Positions 34,321 to 42,680 of a DNA stretch of 64,000 nucleotides are shown here, in pieces. Under the pieces are notes generated by a model. It was not told the DNA's origin. It did not search any database and saw only the letters and a list, made by a program, of their open reading frames with translations. The stretch comes from Edaphobacter sp. (GTDB lineage: Bacteria; Acidobacteriota; Terriglobia; Terriglobales; Acidobacteriaceae), in NCBI GenBank assembly GCA_025462645.1, contig JAOAPB010000101.1, forward strand, positions 62,001 through 126,000, written 5' to 3'. Positions within the stretch are counted from its first letter, which is position 1. Each line of letters opens with the position of its first letter. The position numbers and the translations under genes are program-made.

Positions 34321-34657
34321 GAGATGCTCCTTTACTTTCGAAGTACCAAACAACTCCGTCATCTGATAGCTGATAGCGAAGGCCTTAACGAGTAAGTTGT
34401 GAGCAACTTCCGGATGCGAAGATAGAACGCACGCCGCAGTCATCGGCTGACAGCGGACGCCATCACGTGTAGCGAGAGCTCACCGAAAGATGCCGAATTA
34501 CTAACGGACGAACCTGCCGAATCCGAAGAGATGGTCCGCCCGGGCCAATCATTCAGGGATGGATGATCGTCGTGGACTTTGCGTTGGCCAACAAAACCAA
34601 CTAATAATTGGAGTCGGGAATGGTTGCTAAGTGAGGTGTGGAGATGTGACCTGCCGA
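34321..34657. other. Intergenic region, about 340 bp
   Basis: Promoter region for the SRPBCC operon, between two leftward genes. It includes an open stretch upstream of the SRPBCC start (34321-34443) that could encode extra residues but has no separate start signal. I see no clear RNA or repeat here. Confidence 0.4.
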
Positions 34658-36292
34658 CTATGGAGTGATAGACGGCTGTGAGGGATTGCGGAGTGTGGGG
34701 CCATCAATGATTCCAAAACGACCGTTGTCAAGTCGGATCAGGGTCGGGGCATAGGCGCCAAGAAATTGGCGCTGCCACCATACTCCCTCTCTATGTTTCT
34801 GTTCCAAACTGCTGAACCAATATTGCCAGAGCACAGCGCGAACGACATGTGGTGGGGCATCGGGAAAAGGGTTGCCGGCAAAGAGTCTGAGCACGTCACG
34901 ATCCTCTTCGAGGAGGAGTTCTTCGGTTCGTGGAACGATGGGATTCTGCTGCCATGGCCCAAGAGAAGCGAACCAGAGATTCCAGTCGAAGCGGGGCTGA
35001 TAGGGGGCATAGATGCGTGGGCGCTCGTTCAATGCCTGCGGCTTATAGCGGAACGGATAGGCAACCCAATGGAGACCGTCATTGGAACCCTGAAACTCGA
35101 TTTCATAACGATGCGGCGTCATGACGGCAAACAGACCATACTGGTTCGCGATGCGAAAGGGTTCGAGTACGGCCAGGGGTTTTGTGGGGAGCGGAGCGTC
35201 ATGCCAGAACATCCGGACAAGGGGAATGGCGGTCGCGTAGAAGATCCATGTGAGGACAACAGCGAGCAGCCCTGACCTAAAGAAAGGAAGCGACTTCGGC
35301 TTCGTCGGGATCCTCGTTTCCTCATTCGCGTAAGCCGGATCCTCGAACTCTGAAACTGGCGACTGGAGAGCTTTCTGGACAAGAGAGTTTTTCCAGCGTG
35401 ATGGGACGAAACGCTGCAGGAACTTATCATCCAGCAGCAGAATTGCCAGGATAAGGACAAGGTAATTGAGGAAGGCATAGTTTGCGGTGGAGATGACACC
35501 GACCTGCCATACGGTGACGATGAAAAAACACGCGATCTTCCATCGACGAGGTAGAAACGCCATCCAGACAAGAACGAGTTCCATCATGAGTGTGGCAACG
35601 GCTGTGGCGATGTGAAACCAGTGCGGCAGATGCTGTAGATACCAGCCGATCCAAGTGGGTAGCGGCCCGTTCTGGTAGTACTCGTACATTGCGGTCAGAT
35701 TTCGCCAGGTCGGGTCGCCGCTCTCGAGTTTGACGACACCCGATTGAAAGTAGATCCGAAACCACTCCCACAGCAGGAGAAAGATTGCTGCCCGCACGGG
35801 AGGATGTCGCCTCCCCCAACCGGGGTAGATGCCGAAAGGTGCGAGGAATAGTGAGAGGAAGCCCGCTTCCAGCAGCATGCCATCTGACTGGTAGCCAGAG
35901 AAGTCCTGCGCCGTACTGACAAACGATAGAAAGCATAAGAAGCAAACAAGCAGCATGACGCGTGGCCAGACATTGACGACGAGGATCAGTGCGGCGATGA
36001 GACCGATCCAGCATAGGGCCATCAGCATACGGTCGCTGCTGGAGAGCCAGAGCAGAGAAGGGATATACCAGAAGCGTAGAACCCCCAGACTGTGTGCAGA
36101 CCGCAGGTAGTCCGCAGCAGGAAGAATGCCTTGCGACCCGATCAGTCCGCGCACTTGAAAGAGAAGTGCGAAGAAGGCCGAAAAGTAAATTAAACCTAGA
36201 GCACGCAGGAATAGCCAGCGCGCAATGAAGTGGCTGGTTGAACCGTGCGCCGAATCGAAAAGATAGCGATAACTATGCTTGATTTTTTGCAT
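34658..36292 (-). CDS. Lipase maturation factor-like membrane protein, 544 aa
   Basis: Polytopic. After MQKIKHSYRYL there are about eight membrane segments (WLFLRALGLIYFSAFFALLF, MLMALCWIGLIAALILVVNV and others) with the lipase-maturation-factor landmarks SQGILPAADYL, FSGYQSDGMLLEAGFLSLF, WEWFRIYFQSGVVKLESGDP and TWRNLTAMYEYYQ. The large C-terminal domain carries YEIEFQGSNDGLHWVAYPF and PPHVVRAVLWQYWFSS. Eukaryotic LMF1 matures lipases in the ER; bacterial homologues have no proven role. The start at 36292 (GAAGGCG upstream) is chosen over 36577. Divergent from the oxidoreductase at 36441. Confidence 0.83.
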   Translation of the reverse strand: MQKIKHSYRYLFDSAHGSTSHFIARWLFLRALGLIYFSAFFALLFQVRGLIGSQGILPAADYLRSAHSLGVLRFWYIPSLLWLSSSDRMLMALCWIGLIAALILVVNVWPRVMLLVCFLCFLSFVSTAQDFSGYQSDGMLLEAGFLSLFLAPFGIYPGWGRRHPPVRAAIFLLLWEWFRIYFQSGVVKLESGDPTWRNLTAMYEYYQNGPLPTWIGWYLQHLPHWFHIATAVATLMMELVLVWMAFLPRRWKIACFFIVTVWQVGVISTANYAFLNYLVLILAILLLDDKFLQRFVPSRWKNSLVQKALQSPVSEFEDPAYANEETRIPTKPKSLPFFRSGLLAVVLTWIFYATAIPLVRMFWHDAPLPTKPLAVLEPFRIANQYGLFAVMTPHRYEIEFQGSNDGLHWVAYPFRYKPQALNERPRIYAPYQPRFDWNLWFASLGPWQQNPIVPRTEELLLEEDRDVLRLFAGNPFPDAPPHVVRAVLWQYWFSSLEQKHREGVWWQRQFLGAYAPTLIRLDNGRFGIIDGPTLRNPSQPSITP

Positions 36293-36440
36293 CGCACGCC
36301 TTCGCGTGAGAGTTTGGATGCTGTAGATGTTAGTCGCGGCATTTCGTCTGTGGGCTGGTATTTTTGCCTCTCGGACAATTGTGCATCTGATTAATCGATT
36401 GCAGGAATATTGGCATCGGTGCAGAGTCCTCACATTTTCT

Positions 36441-37826
36441 ATGAAAACGGCTACCATCATCGGTTCCGGCCCAAACGGACTTTCGGCCGCGATCACGCTT
36501 GCATCTGCCGGGATCTCAACCACGGTTGTCGAACGCAACCGGCAGATCGGCGGAGCCTGCTGCACTGCCGAGACCACAATCCCAGGCTACCGCCATGACC
36601 TCGGCTCATCGGTTTACCCGATGGGCGTGGCGAGTCCGTTCTTCCGGTCTCTTCCCGTTGACATACCCTGGATCGAACCTACTGCTCCGTGCGCGCATCC
36701 ACTCGATGACGGCACTGCCGTACTGCTCGAGCATTCCATCGAAGACACCGTCGCCAATCTCGACGCTTGCGACGGCCGAAAGTATCGTTCTTTGCTCGAT
36801 CCCCTAGCTCGTGGTTTTGTCGAGCTTGCCGCAGAGCTTCTTGGACCCTTTCAGCATATTCCGCAACATCCGGTTCTGCTCGCCCGTTTTGGCTTTTCAG
36901 CGCTTTTGCCGGGAGCATCGCTCGCTCGTTCCCGCTTTTTGGGTGTCCGGGGTCGCGCGCTCTTCGCAGGAATGACTGCTCATTCAGCGTTATCTCTGGA
37001 AGCGCCAGCTTCCGCCGCAGTCGGCCTTATCCTGATGGCTGCGGGACATAGCAGCGGCTGGCCCATCGTTCGTGGGGGGGCTCAGACGCTCGCTGATGCC
37101 TTAGCTGGTCACCTTGAATCATTAGGTGGACGCATCGAGGTTGGTCGCGAAGTGATGCAGTTGCCGGAAGCAGATTTAATCCTCGCCGATGTGACTCCAC
37201 GTCAGCTTCTCCATATCGCTGGGTCCGAGTTGCCGTCTGCCTACCGTCGAAAGCTTGAGCGTTTCCGGTACGGAGCCGGCACGTTCAAGATCGACTATGC
37301 TCTCAGCTCGCCTATTCCGTGGGCTGCAAGCGAATGCTCACGTGCGGCGACGGTCCATCTCGGAGGAACGCTGGAGGAGATCGTTGCGTCCGAGCGGCAC
37401 TTCACCTCAGACGCTCCCTTCGTGATGCTCGTCCAACCCTCGCTCTTCGATCCGTCCCGCGCTCCGGACGACCAACATACAGCTTGGGCCTATTGCCACA
37501 CCCCTAATGGCAGTACCGTTGATCGTATTGAAGCTATCGAGCGACAGATAACACGCTTTGCTCCCAACTTCCGCGACTGCATTCTCGCGCGTTCTATCTC
37601 TCCTCCTGTAGCGCTTGAGCGGTGGAATCCGAATCTAGTGGGTGGCGATCTCTCCGCGGGCGCCATGAACCTGCGGCAACTTCTCTTTCGCCCAACTGCA
37701 TCGCTGTACCACACACCCGTGAATGGCCTTTTTCTCTGCGGGGCTTCAACGCCGCCCGGCGGCGGTGTACATGGTATGGCTGGCTTTCACGCTGCACAGG
37801 CTGCCTTACGGTCCCTAGTTCATTAA
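36441..37826 (+). CDS. Phytoene-desaturase-like FAD-dependent oxidoreductase, 461 aa
   Basis: Amino-oxidase / CrtI-type flavoprotein. The N-terminal FAD fold is TATIIGSGPNGLSAAITLAS (GxGxxG) with ERNRQIGGACCTAE, the typical GGxC/GGRA region. SSVYPMGVASPFFRSLP follows. The C-terminal FAD motif reads NGLFLCGASTPPGGGVHGMA, ending with AGFHAAQAAL. These enzymes desaturate or isomerise polyenes, and this subgroup has many uncharacterised members. The ATG at 36441 has no ribosome binding site. Longer in-frame starts upstream begin within AT-rich leader sequence and are less likely. Carotenoid or hopanoid partners are not visible in the window. Confidence 0.82.
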   Translation: MKTATIIGSGPNGLSAAITLASAGISTTVVERNRQIGGACCTAETTIPGYRHDLGSSVYPMGVASPFFRSLPVDIPWIEPTAPCAHPLDDGTAVLLEHSIEDTVANLDACDGRKYRSLLDPLARGFVELAAELLGPFQHIPQHPVLLARFGFSALLPGASLARSRFLGVRGRALFAGMTAHSALSLEAPASAAVGLILMAAGHSSGWPIVRGGAQTLADALAGHLESLGGRIEVGREVMQLPEADLILADVTPRQLLHIAGSELPSAYRRKLERFRYGAGTFKIDYALSSPIPWAASECSRAATVHLGGTLEEIVASERHFTSDAPFVMLVQPSLFDPSRAPDDQHTAWAYCHTPNGSTVDRIEAIERQITRFAPNFRDCILARSISPPVALERWNPNLVGGDLSAGAMNLRQLLFRPTASLYHTPVNGLFLCGASTPPGGGVHGMAGFHAAQAALRSLVH

Positions 37827-38049
37827 GCTATGACTCTGCCGGTGATTACAACGTTGACTGCGCGCTCGGGACTCCTTACTTAGGGCAGTACGGTCCGTCG
37901 GCGCTTTCTATTGGACGGCGAACCGTCTCGAACCCTCTTGCCACGACGTACCGATTCAAATATGCGAATCGCGGCAGATGAGCCTTGATTGACTTCTGCC
38001 GTCTCGCTTCATACAGTTCACCATATGGATGACAAGGATGAATTCATGA

Positions 38050-38274
38050 GCCGATGAATATCGTACGCACATGAGCCTCTGGGCGATGTTGGCTGCGGCA
38101 TTGTTGGCCGGCAACGACCTGAACAAGATGAGTCCGGAGACGCTCGCAGTCCTCGAGAACCGCAACGTTATCGCTATCGATCAGGATCCCATGGGTATGG
38201 TATCTATAGCGCGGTTGTACCAAGGCATGGAGTGGTACTTTTACGCATTTCGCATCATTGAAACGCAACCTTAG
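38050..38274 (+). pseudogene. Fragment of a GH27 alpha-galactosidase
   Basis: The frame from 38050 reads DEYRTHMSLWAMLAAALLAG, then NDLNKMSPETLAVLENRNV and IAIDQDPMG. This is a stretch highly typical of GH27 alpha-galactosidases just after the catalytic acid/base region. A stop at 38047-38049 lies right before it, and after DQDPMG the resemblance fades until the stop at 38272-38274. The N-terminal catalytic Asp residues and the C-terminal beta domain are absent. It overlaps the last 20 bases of the convergent multicopper oxidase gene. Sequence between 37827 and 38050 is uninformative. Confidence 0.75.
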
Positions 38275-39730
38275 CCATCATTCCCTTATCTTCGTGGTTC
38301 AGGAGATGGCAGTGAAACAGCGACATACCTCGGATAATTGGATCGGTGAAGTCCATGACAAGATCTACGGAGCCTCTGGTCGGCACGTTGACTGTGTCCA
38401 GCCATTCCGGCTGATGTAGCCGCTCTCCATTCCTGGCATACACCAAAAAATGAACCTGATGAATGTGAAATGGATGTACTTCGTTTGTCTGATTGGAGAC
38501 GCGCCAATGCTCGTACGAGCCGATTTGAACCGTCAACATTGGAGGGGAATCCATGGTGAATTTTTTGCCGTTGATGTAGAAACCATTTTTATCTTCCGTA
38601 AAGACAGCCGTAAACTGCGGCTCGGCCTGCTCCACTGAATGCTCTATCGCGAGGGGCACCGGCTCATACACGGGCGCACCTGTATCCTTGACGATCCTTC
38701 GCGAAGAATGCTGAATGCGGTTCGGCACAAGATCGGCGAGCACCATGGCAGGATTTGGATCGCCATCTGAGCCTGTGTCGAAGCAACGTGTATGAAGCGT
38801 CGCATGCTCTCCCGCCGGAGGTCCGATCACGATCGCTTCCATTCGTCCAGCGGGTGCAAGTAGCACGTGGTTGAGCCTGCGGCTGCGGATATTCGGCTCG
38901 TGAAAGGCGAACGGCATTCCGTCCAGTGCGACGACGTCGAAGGAGCTACCGTCGATCTGGATATCAGCGTAGAGATCGGGACTGGCGTTCACGATTCTCC
39001 AAAACTGATGCTCTCCCGGAGAGATGTCGATCTCTGGCCGAACCATACCATTGACAGTGAACACGCGCTCCGGCTGTTCCGCCGACGAACCGCATCCCGG
39101 CGCCTGCAGTGATACTCTACGCATCAGTGCAGATCGTTCCGGACCCTGTTCATCGAGTTCAGCATCGCGAAGCACCATGATTCGCTCCTCCATATACCGG
39201 AGTTCTGGAAAGTAACGATCGATTCCTTCCACGACAATGGCTCCGGACATCCCATCCAGATCTTGGCGATAACTCTCCATATGTTGGTGGGTGTGGTACC
39301 AGTAGAGGCCAGGGGGTTGGTTAGGCGGCACGCTAACGGTGTATCGAAGCGTCTCACCCGGAGCGGCAGACATGGTGAGTACATCGTCCTGGGGGCTCTG
39401 GGGTGAGACATGCAAACCGTGAAAATGAAGATTGCTTCGGTTGCTGCACGGCATCATGACGCACCGCTCTTTCGAGACGCGTGATAAGGCGTTGATGTAC
39501 TCCACATGGATGCTCTGGCCTGGCCGCACACGTATCGTAGGTGGAACGTCGCTGCCGTTATAACGGAAGTGAGATTTGCCAGAACCACTGTCGGTGATAG
39601 CAGTTAGAGTGAGCGGACCAGTGACCTGAGGAAGCTGCGGGAGCGTAATGACCTGTCCGAGAACGGCCGGGCCTGACATACCGAAGAAGGGTAAGGCCGC
39701 TAACAGTATGAATACTATGCGTCTGAACAT
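38255..39730 (-). CDS. Exported multicopper oxidase, 491 aa
   Basis: Laccase-type oxidase. The copper ligands are clear: HFHG (102-105), WYHTH (144-148), HPFHIH (419-424) and HCHLLNHEDKGMM (473-485). That gives Cys474 and His479 for the type 1 site, with Met484 as the likely axial ligand. A signal peptide (FRRIVFILLAALPFFGMSGP) places it in the periplasm. Start at 39728-39730 with CAGGAGGGG upstream. It oxidises small organics or metals by reducing O2 to water; the substrate is unknown. The gene is not part of a copper-resistance cluster here. Its 3' end overlaps the alpha-galactosidase remnant. Confidence 0.88.
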   Translation of the reverse strand: MFRRIVFILLAALPFFGMSGPAVLGQVITLPQLPQVTGPLTLTAITDSGSGKSHFRYNGSDVPPTIRVRPGQSIHVEYINALSRVSKERCVMMPCSNRSNLHFHGLHVSPQSPQDDVLTMSAAPGETLRYTVSVPPNQPPGLYWYHTHQHMESYRQDLDGMSGAIVVEGIDRYFPELRYMEERIMVLRDAELDEQGPERSALMRRVSLQAPGCGSSAEQPERVFTVNGMVRPEIDISPGEHQFWRIVNASPDLYADIQIDGSSFDVVALDGMPFAFHEPNIRSRRLNHVLLAPAGRMEAIVIGPPAGEHATLHTRCFDTGSDGDPNPAMVLADLVPNRIQHSSRRIVKDTGAPVYEPVPLAIEHSVEQAEPQFTAVFTEDKNGFYINGKKFTMDSPPMLTVQIGSYEHWRVSNQTNEVHPFHIHQVHFLVYARNGERLHQPEWLDTVNVPTRGSVDLVMDFTDPIIRGMSLFHCHLLNHEDKGMMAKVAFQ

Positions 39731-40004
39731 TTCCCCTCCTGTAGTGAGATTTCTGCTTGAAGTCACCTTTAAAGGTTCTAGCGATTTCGGGTGAATGCGA
39801 GGCTGCTCAACATGCTTTCGCGGATGAGCGCGGCCGGCAGCGCAGGACAGAAGAGATAACCAAGACTTGCTCGGCGGTAGCGAAATTTTGGCCTGTGTTT
39901 CGAGATGTGCCTTTTGAATATATACTCCTTTATCTGAGAAGAGTGAGCAACAGTTCCAAGGACTGGTCTCGTTATGAACGAACGCCGGAATTCCAAAACT
40001 GCAC

Positions 40005-41429
40005 TTACCAGCTTCCGCCGAGAGCTCTAATCAAAGCGACAGTGGCTTCCATGCGCTGACCCTGTACCTGCATTGAGATCTGTTGATTCGAGAGCAGCGT
40101 CTGCTGGGCAAAGACAACGTCCAGATAGCTGACCAGGCCGGCGTTGTAACGGTTGCTTGCAATCTCTTCGGCACGCATGGCATCAGCGACGGCGTTGTTT
40201 TCCGCGTCGAACTGGCGGGAGAGGTAGTGGAGTGCGGCGAGCTGGTCTTCAACTTCTTGATAGGCGACAAGGACGGTCTTCTCGTATTGCAGGAGAGACT
40301 GGCGATACGACGCCTGCGCCTGGTCGACATTCGCCTTAAGGCGTCCCCCGGTAAAGATGGGGGCGATAGCAGAAGTAGCCAGCGAGGCGATAGTGTTCTG
40401 CCAGTTGAGCAGCGTTCCGGGATTCGTGCTCTCATAGCCTGCCACTCCAGTAAGTGAGATTTGAGGCAGGTAGGCTGCCTTTGCAACGCCGATCTGGGCG
40501 CTGGCGGCGGCAGCTAACCGTTCGGCAGAGGCGATATCTGGACGACGTCCGAGAACATCGGCAGGCATTCCAGCCGGAATAACGGGAGGCAGAGGGAGAG
40601 TTGATGCCTCGGCAATAGAGAAACCGGCTACAGGACGCCCAAGGAGAACCGCAATGGCGTGCTCCGACTGAGAGCGCTGAATGTGAAGAGCCTCGATGCG
40701 AGCGCGCGTCTGATCAAGGATCGTCTGTGCTTGTCTGACCGCAAGTTCGCTGATGAGTCCGCGGCGAAACTGATTATTCGTGATCTCGTAGCCACGTTCG
40801 AGATCAACAATGGTGGTCTGCAGGATATTGATCTCTGCGTCAGCCTCGCGCAGAGTGTAGTAGTCGGTGGCCACAGACGCAGCCACTGAAAGTTGAACGA
40901 AGCGGAGGTCGGCTTCGGTAGCCTGCTGGGAGGCCGTAGCCGACTGCACCATACGGCGGATGCGTCCCCAGGCATCGATCTCGTAACTGAGGCTGAGAGG
41001 AAGCTGGAAATCATTGAACGTGGCAGCCCGACCGCTGGTGTTGCCATTGTTGGGTCGCTGCTGCGCCTCGCGAGTGCGTGAGACAGAAGCGCCTGCCGCA
41101 ACGGTGGGGAGCTGCGCGGAGTGAATCGAGCGCCGGACGGCATCGGCTTGGTCCACGCGGGCGACGGCAATCTGGACGTCTGGATTGGCGGCAATAGCCT
41201 GCTTTTCCAGGTCGTCCAGCGTGGCATCGTTGAAAACGTTCCACCAGTCCTTGCCCGCGGGAACTGACGAAGCCGGTGCGGGGGCAGGCTCCTTGTATGC
41301 AGGTGGCGTGGGCACGGCAGGCGCATGGTAGTTCGGGCCGACCATGCAGCCGCTAAGCGATGCACACAACAGACCGACGGCGAGGAGTCGTGGAGCGGGG
41401 AAGGAGGAATATTTCGAGGAGTTTGTCAT
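40005..41429 (-). CDS. RND efflux outer-membrane lipoprotein (NodT/OprM type)
   Basis: 474 residues. Lipobox LSGC with lipid-carrying Cys28, followed by MVGPNYHAPAVPTPPAYKEP as in OprM-type proteins. Two OEP repeats make the helical tunnel (ISELAVRQAQTILDQTRARI; VALIRALGGSW at the end), and DVLGRRPDIASAERLAAAAS is the family signature. It is the last gene of the leftward operon, 3 bases after the adaptor gene (41433). It would form the outer-membrane duct of the RND pump encoded upstream. Confidence 0.9.
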   Translation of the reverse strand: MTNSSKYSSFPAPRLLAVGLLCASLSGCMVGPNYHAPAVPTPPAYKEPAPAPASSVPAGKDWWNVFNDATLDDLEKQAIAANPDVQIAVARVDQADAVRRSIHSAQLPTVAAGASVSRTREAQQRPNNGNTSGRAATFNDFQLPLSLSYEIDAWGRIRRMVQSATASQQATEADLRFVQLSVAASVATDYYTLREADAEINILQTTIVDLERGYEITNNQFRRGLISELAVRQAQTILDQTRARIEALHIQRSQSEHAIAVLLGRPVAGFSIAEASTLPLPPVIPAGMPADVLGRRPDIASAERLAAAASAQIGVAKAAYLPQISLTGVAGYESTNPGTLLNWQNTIASLATSAIAPIFTGGRLKANVDQAQASYRQSLLQYEKTVLVAYQEVEDQLAALHYLSRQFDAENNAVADAMRAEEIASNRYNAGLVSYLDVVFAQQTLLSNQQISMQVQGQRMEATVALIRALGGSW

Positions 41430-41432
41430 GAG

Positions 41433-42680
41433 CTAGCTCCTCTTAGGTGTTGTCGGCGGTTGCACGTCGGTATGGCCCTGTACAGTAACGGGCATGCCGT
41501 TGACGAGGTAGTCCGGCGGGCTGGCGACAATAGAATCCTGTGAGCTGATCCCGTTTGTGATCTCCATTGTGTTGCCGAAGTCTCGACCAATGACTACCTT
41601 GCGAAGTTCCACCGTGTTATTGGCATTTACAACTGCAACCTGCGGACCGGCGGATTGGAATAGGACGCTGCCGGAAGGAACGATGAGAGGACGTGTAGGA
41701 GAAGCAAGTTTGAAGTGGACCTGGCCATAGGCACCGGGCAGCAGTTTGCCGCCGGGATTGGGAACATCGACTTCAACCATCAGTGTGCGCGTGGCGAGAT
41801 TGATAGAGTGATTGTTTCGTGCCACCAGGCCATCGAAGGTCTGGTTGGGAAGTTCAGTGAGCTGTACCCTGACGTGCATACCCGTGGAGATCTGTTGGCT
41901 GTACGCCTCAGGGACCGAGACGAAGATGCGCATGACGTCGATCCTGGAGAGACGGAACAGCTCGGCTCCGATACCGCTGTTACCGGCGTTGATGAGGTCG
42001 CCGATGTCGGTGCGCCGTTCGGTGACCACGCCGGAAAAGGGAGCTGTCACGCGCTCGTAGCTTTGCTGTTGCTCAAGCTGTTTTACATCCGCGCCAGCCG
42101 ATACGACGGCAGCCTGCTGAGAGGTGAGATTCTGATTATTCTGATCTACCTCCTGTTGAGCGACCGAGTTGGATTTGATCAGATCCTGATAGCGCTGAGT
42201 CGTTACACCGGCAAGCGTGAGATTGGCCTGCGATTGATTGAGTGTTGCGCGTGCGCGTATGAGTTGCTGGTCTACTTCGGGAGAGTCGATTTGAGCGAGA
42301 ACCTCGCCGCTCCTTACGTGCTGGCCTATATCCGCGTACCAGTGGGAGATATATCCGTTGGTGCGAGCATAGATCGGCGCATCCGAGAACGCCTGCAGGG
42401 TCGCGGGTAGAACGAGTTCGTCGCTCAGATCGCCCGTCTGCGGATGCAGCACGCTCACAGGCTCAGCAGCAGAGGCATTCGTGCTAGCCGCGAGCGCCTT
42501 TTGAGTGTGTGATTTGCCGACCCAGGTGAACAGTCCAAATGCACAGAGCATCAGAGGGATAATCAGGAACCAGAGCAGACGGCCGTGCTTTCGGGCGGCG
42601 CTGGTCCCTGGAAGTGAAGCGGCGGTAGGCGGAGTTGAAGGTTGCTCTTGCGAGTGGTTTGAGACATCCTTATGCAACAT
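41433..42680 (-). CDS. RND efflux membrane fusion (adaptor) protein, 415 aa
   Basis: N-terminal cytosolic tail, one membrane helix (about 34-55, GRLLWFLIIPLMLCAFGLF), then the adaptor domains. The lipoyl/barrel-sandwich part reads APIYARTNGYISHWYADIGQ and VRSGEVLAQIDSPEVDQQL. A coiled-coil hairpin follows (ARATLNQSQANLTLAGVTTQ; SQQAAVVSAGADVKQLEQQQ), then APFSGVVTERRTDIGDLINA and the beta-barrel. The ATG at 42680 (GGAGGAACC upstream) overlaps the end of the permease gene by 11 bases. It bridges permease and outer-membrane duct. Confidence 0.9.
   Translation of the reverse strand: MLHKDVSNHSQEQPSTPPTAASLPGTSAARKHGRLLWFLIIPLMLCAFGLFTWVGKSHTQKALAASTNASAAEPVSVLHPQTGDLSDELVLPATLQAFSDAPIYARTNGYISHWYADIGQHVRSGEVLAQIDSPEVDQQLIRARATLNQSQANLTLAGVTTQRYQDLIKSNSVAQQEVDQNNQNLTSQQAAVVSAGADVKQLEQQQSYERVTAPFSGVVTERRTDIGDLINAGNSGIGAELFRLSRIDVMRIFVSVPEAYSQQISTGMHVRVQLTELPNQTFDGLVARNNHSINLATRTLMVEVDVPNPGGKLLPGAYGQVHFKLASPTRPLIVPSGSVLFQSAGPQVAVVNANNTVELRKVVIGRDFGNTMEITNGISSQDSIVASPPDYLVNGMPVTVQGHTDVQPPTTPKRS

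Noticed and set aside
37827-37981. Rightward reading DSAGDYNVDCALGTPYLGQY, suggestive of a TonB receptor loop
   Set aside because: Too short and unsupported; no second conserved block found.
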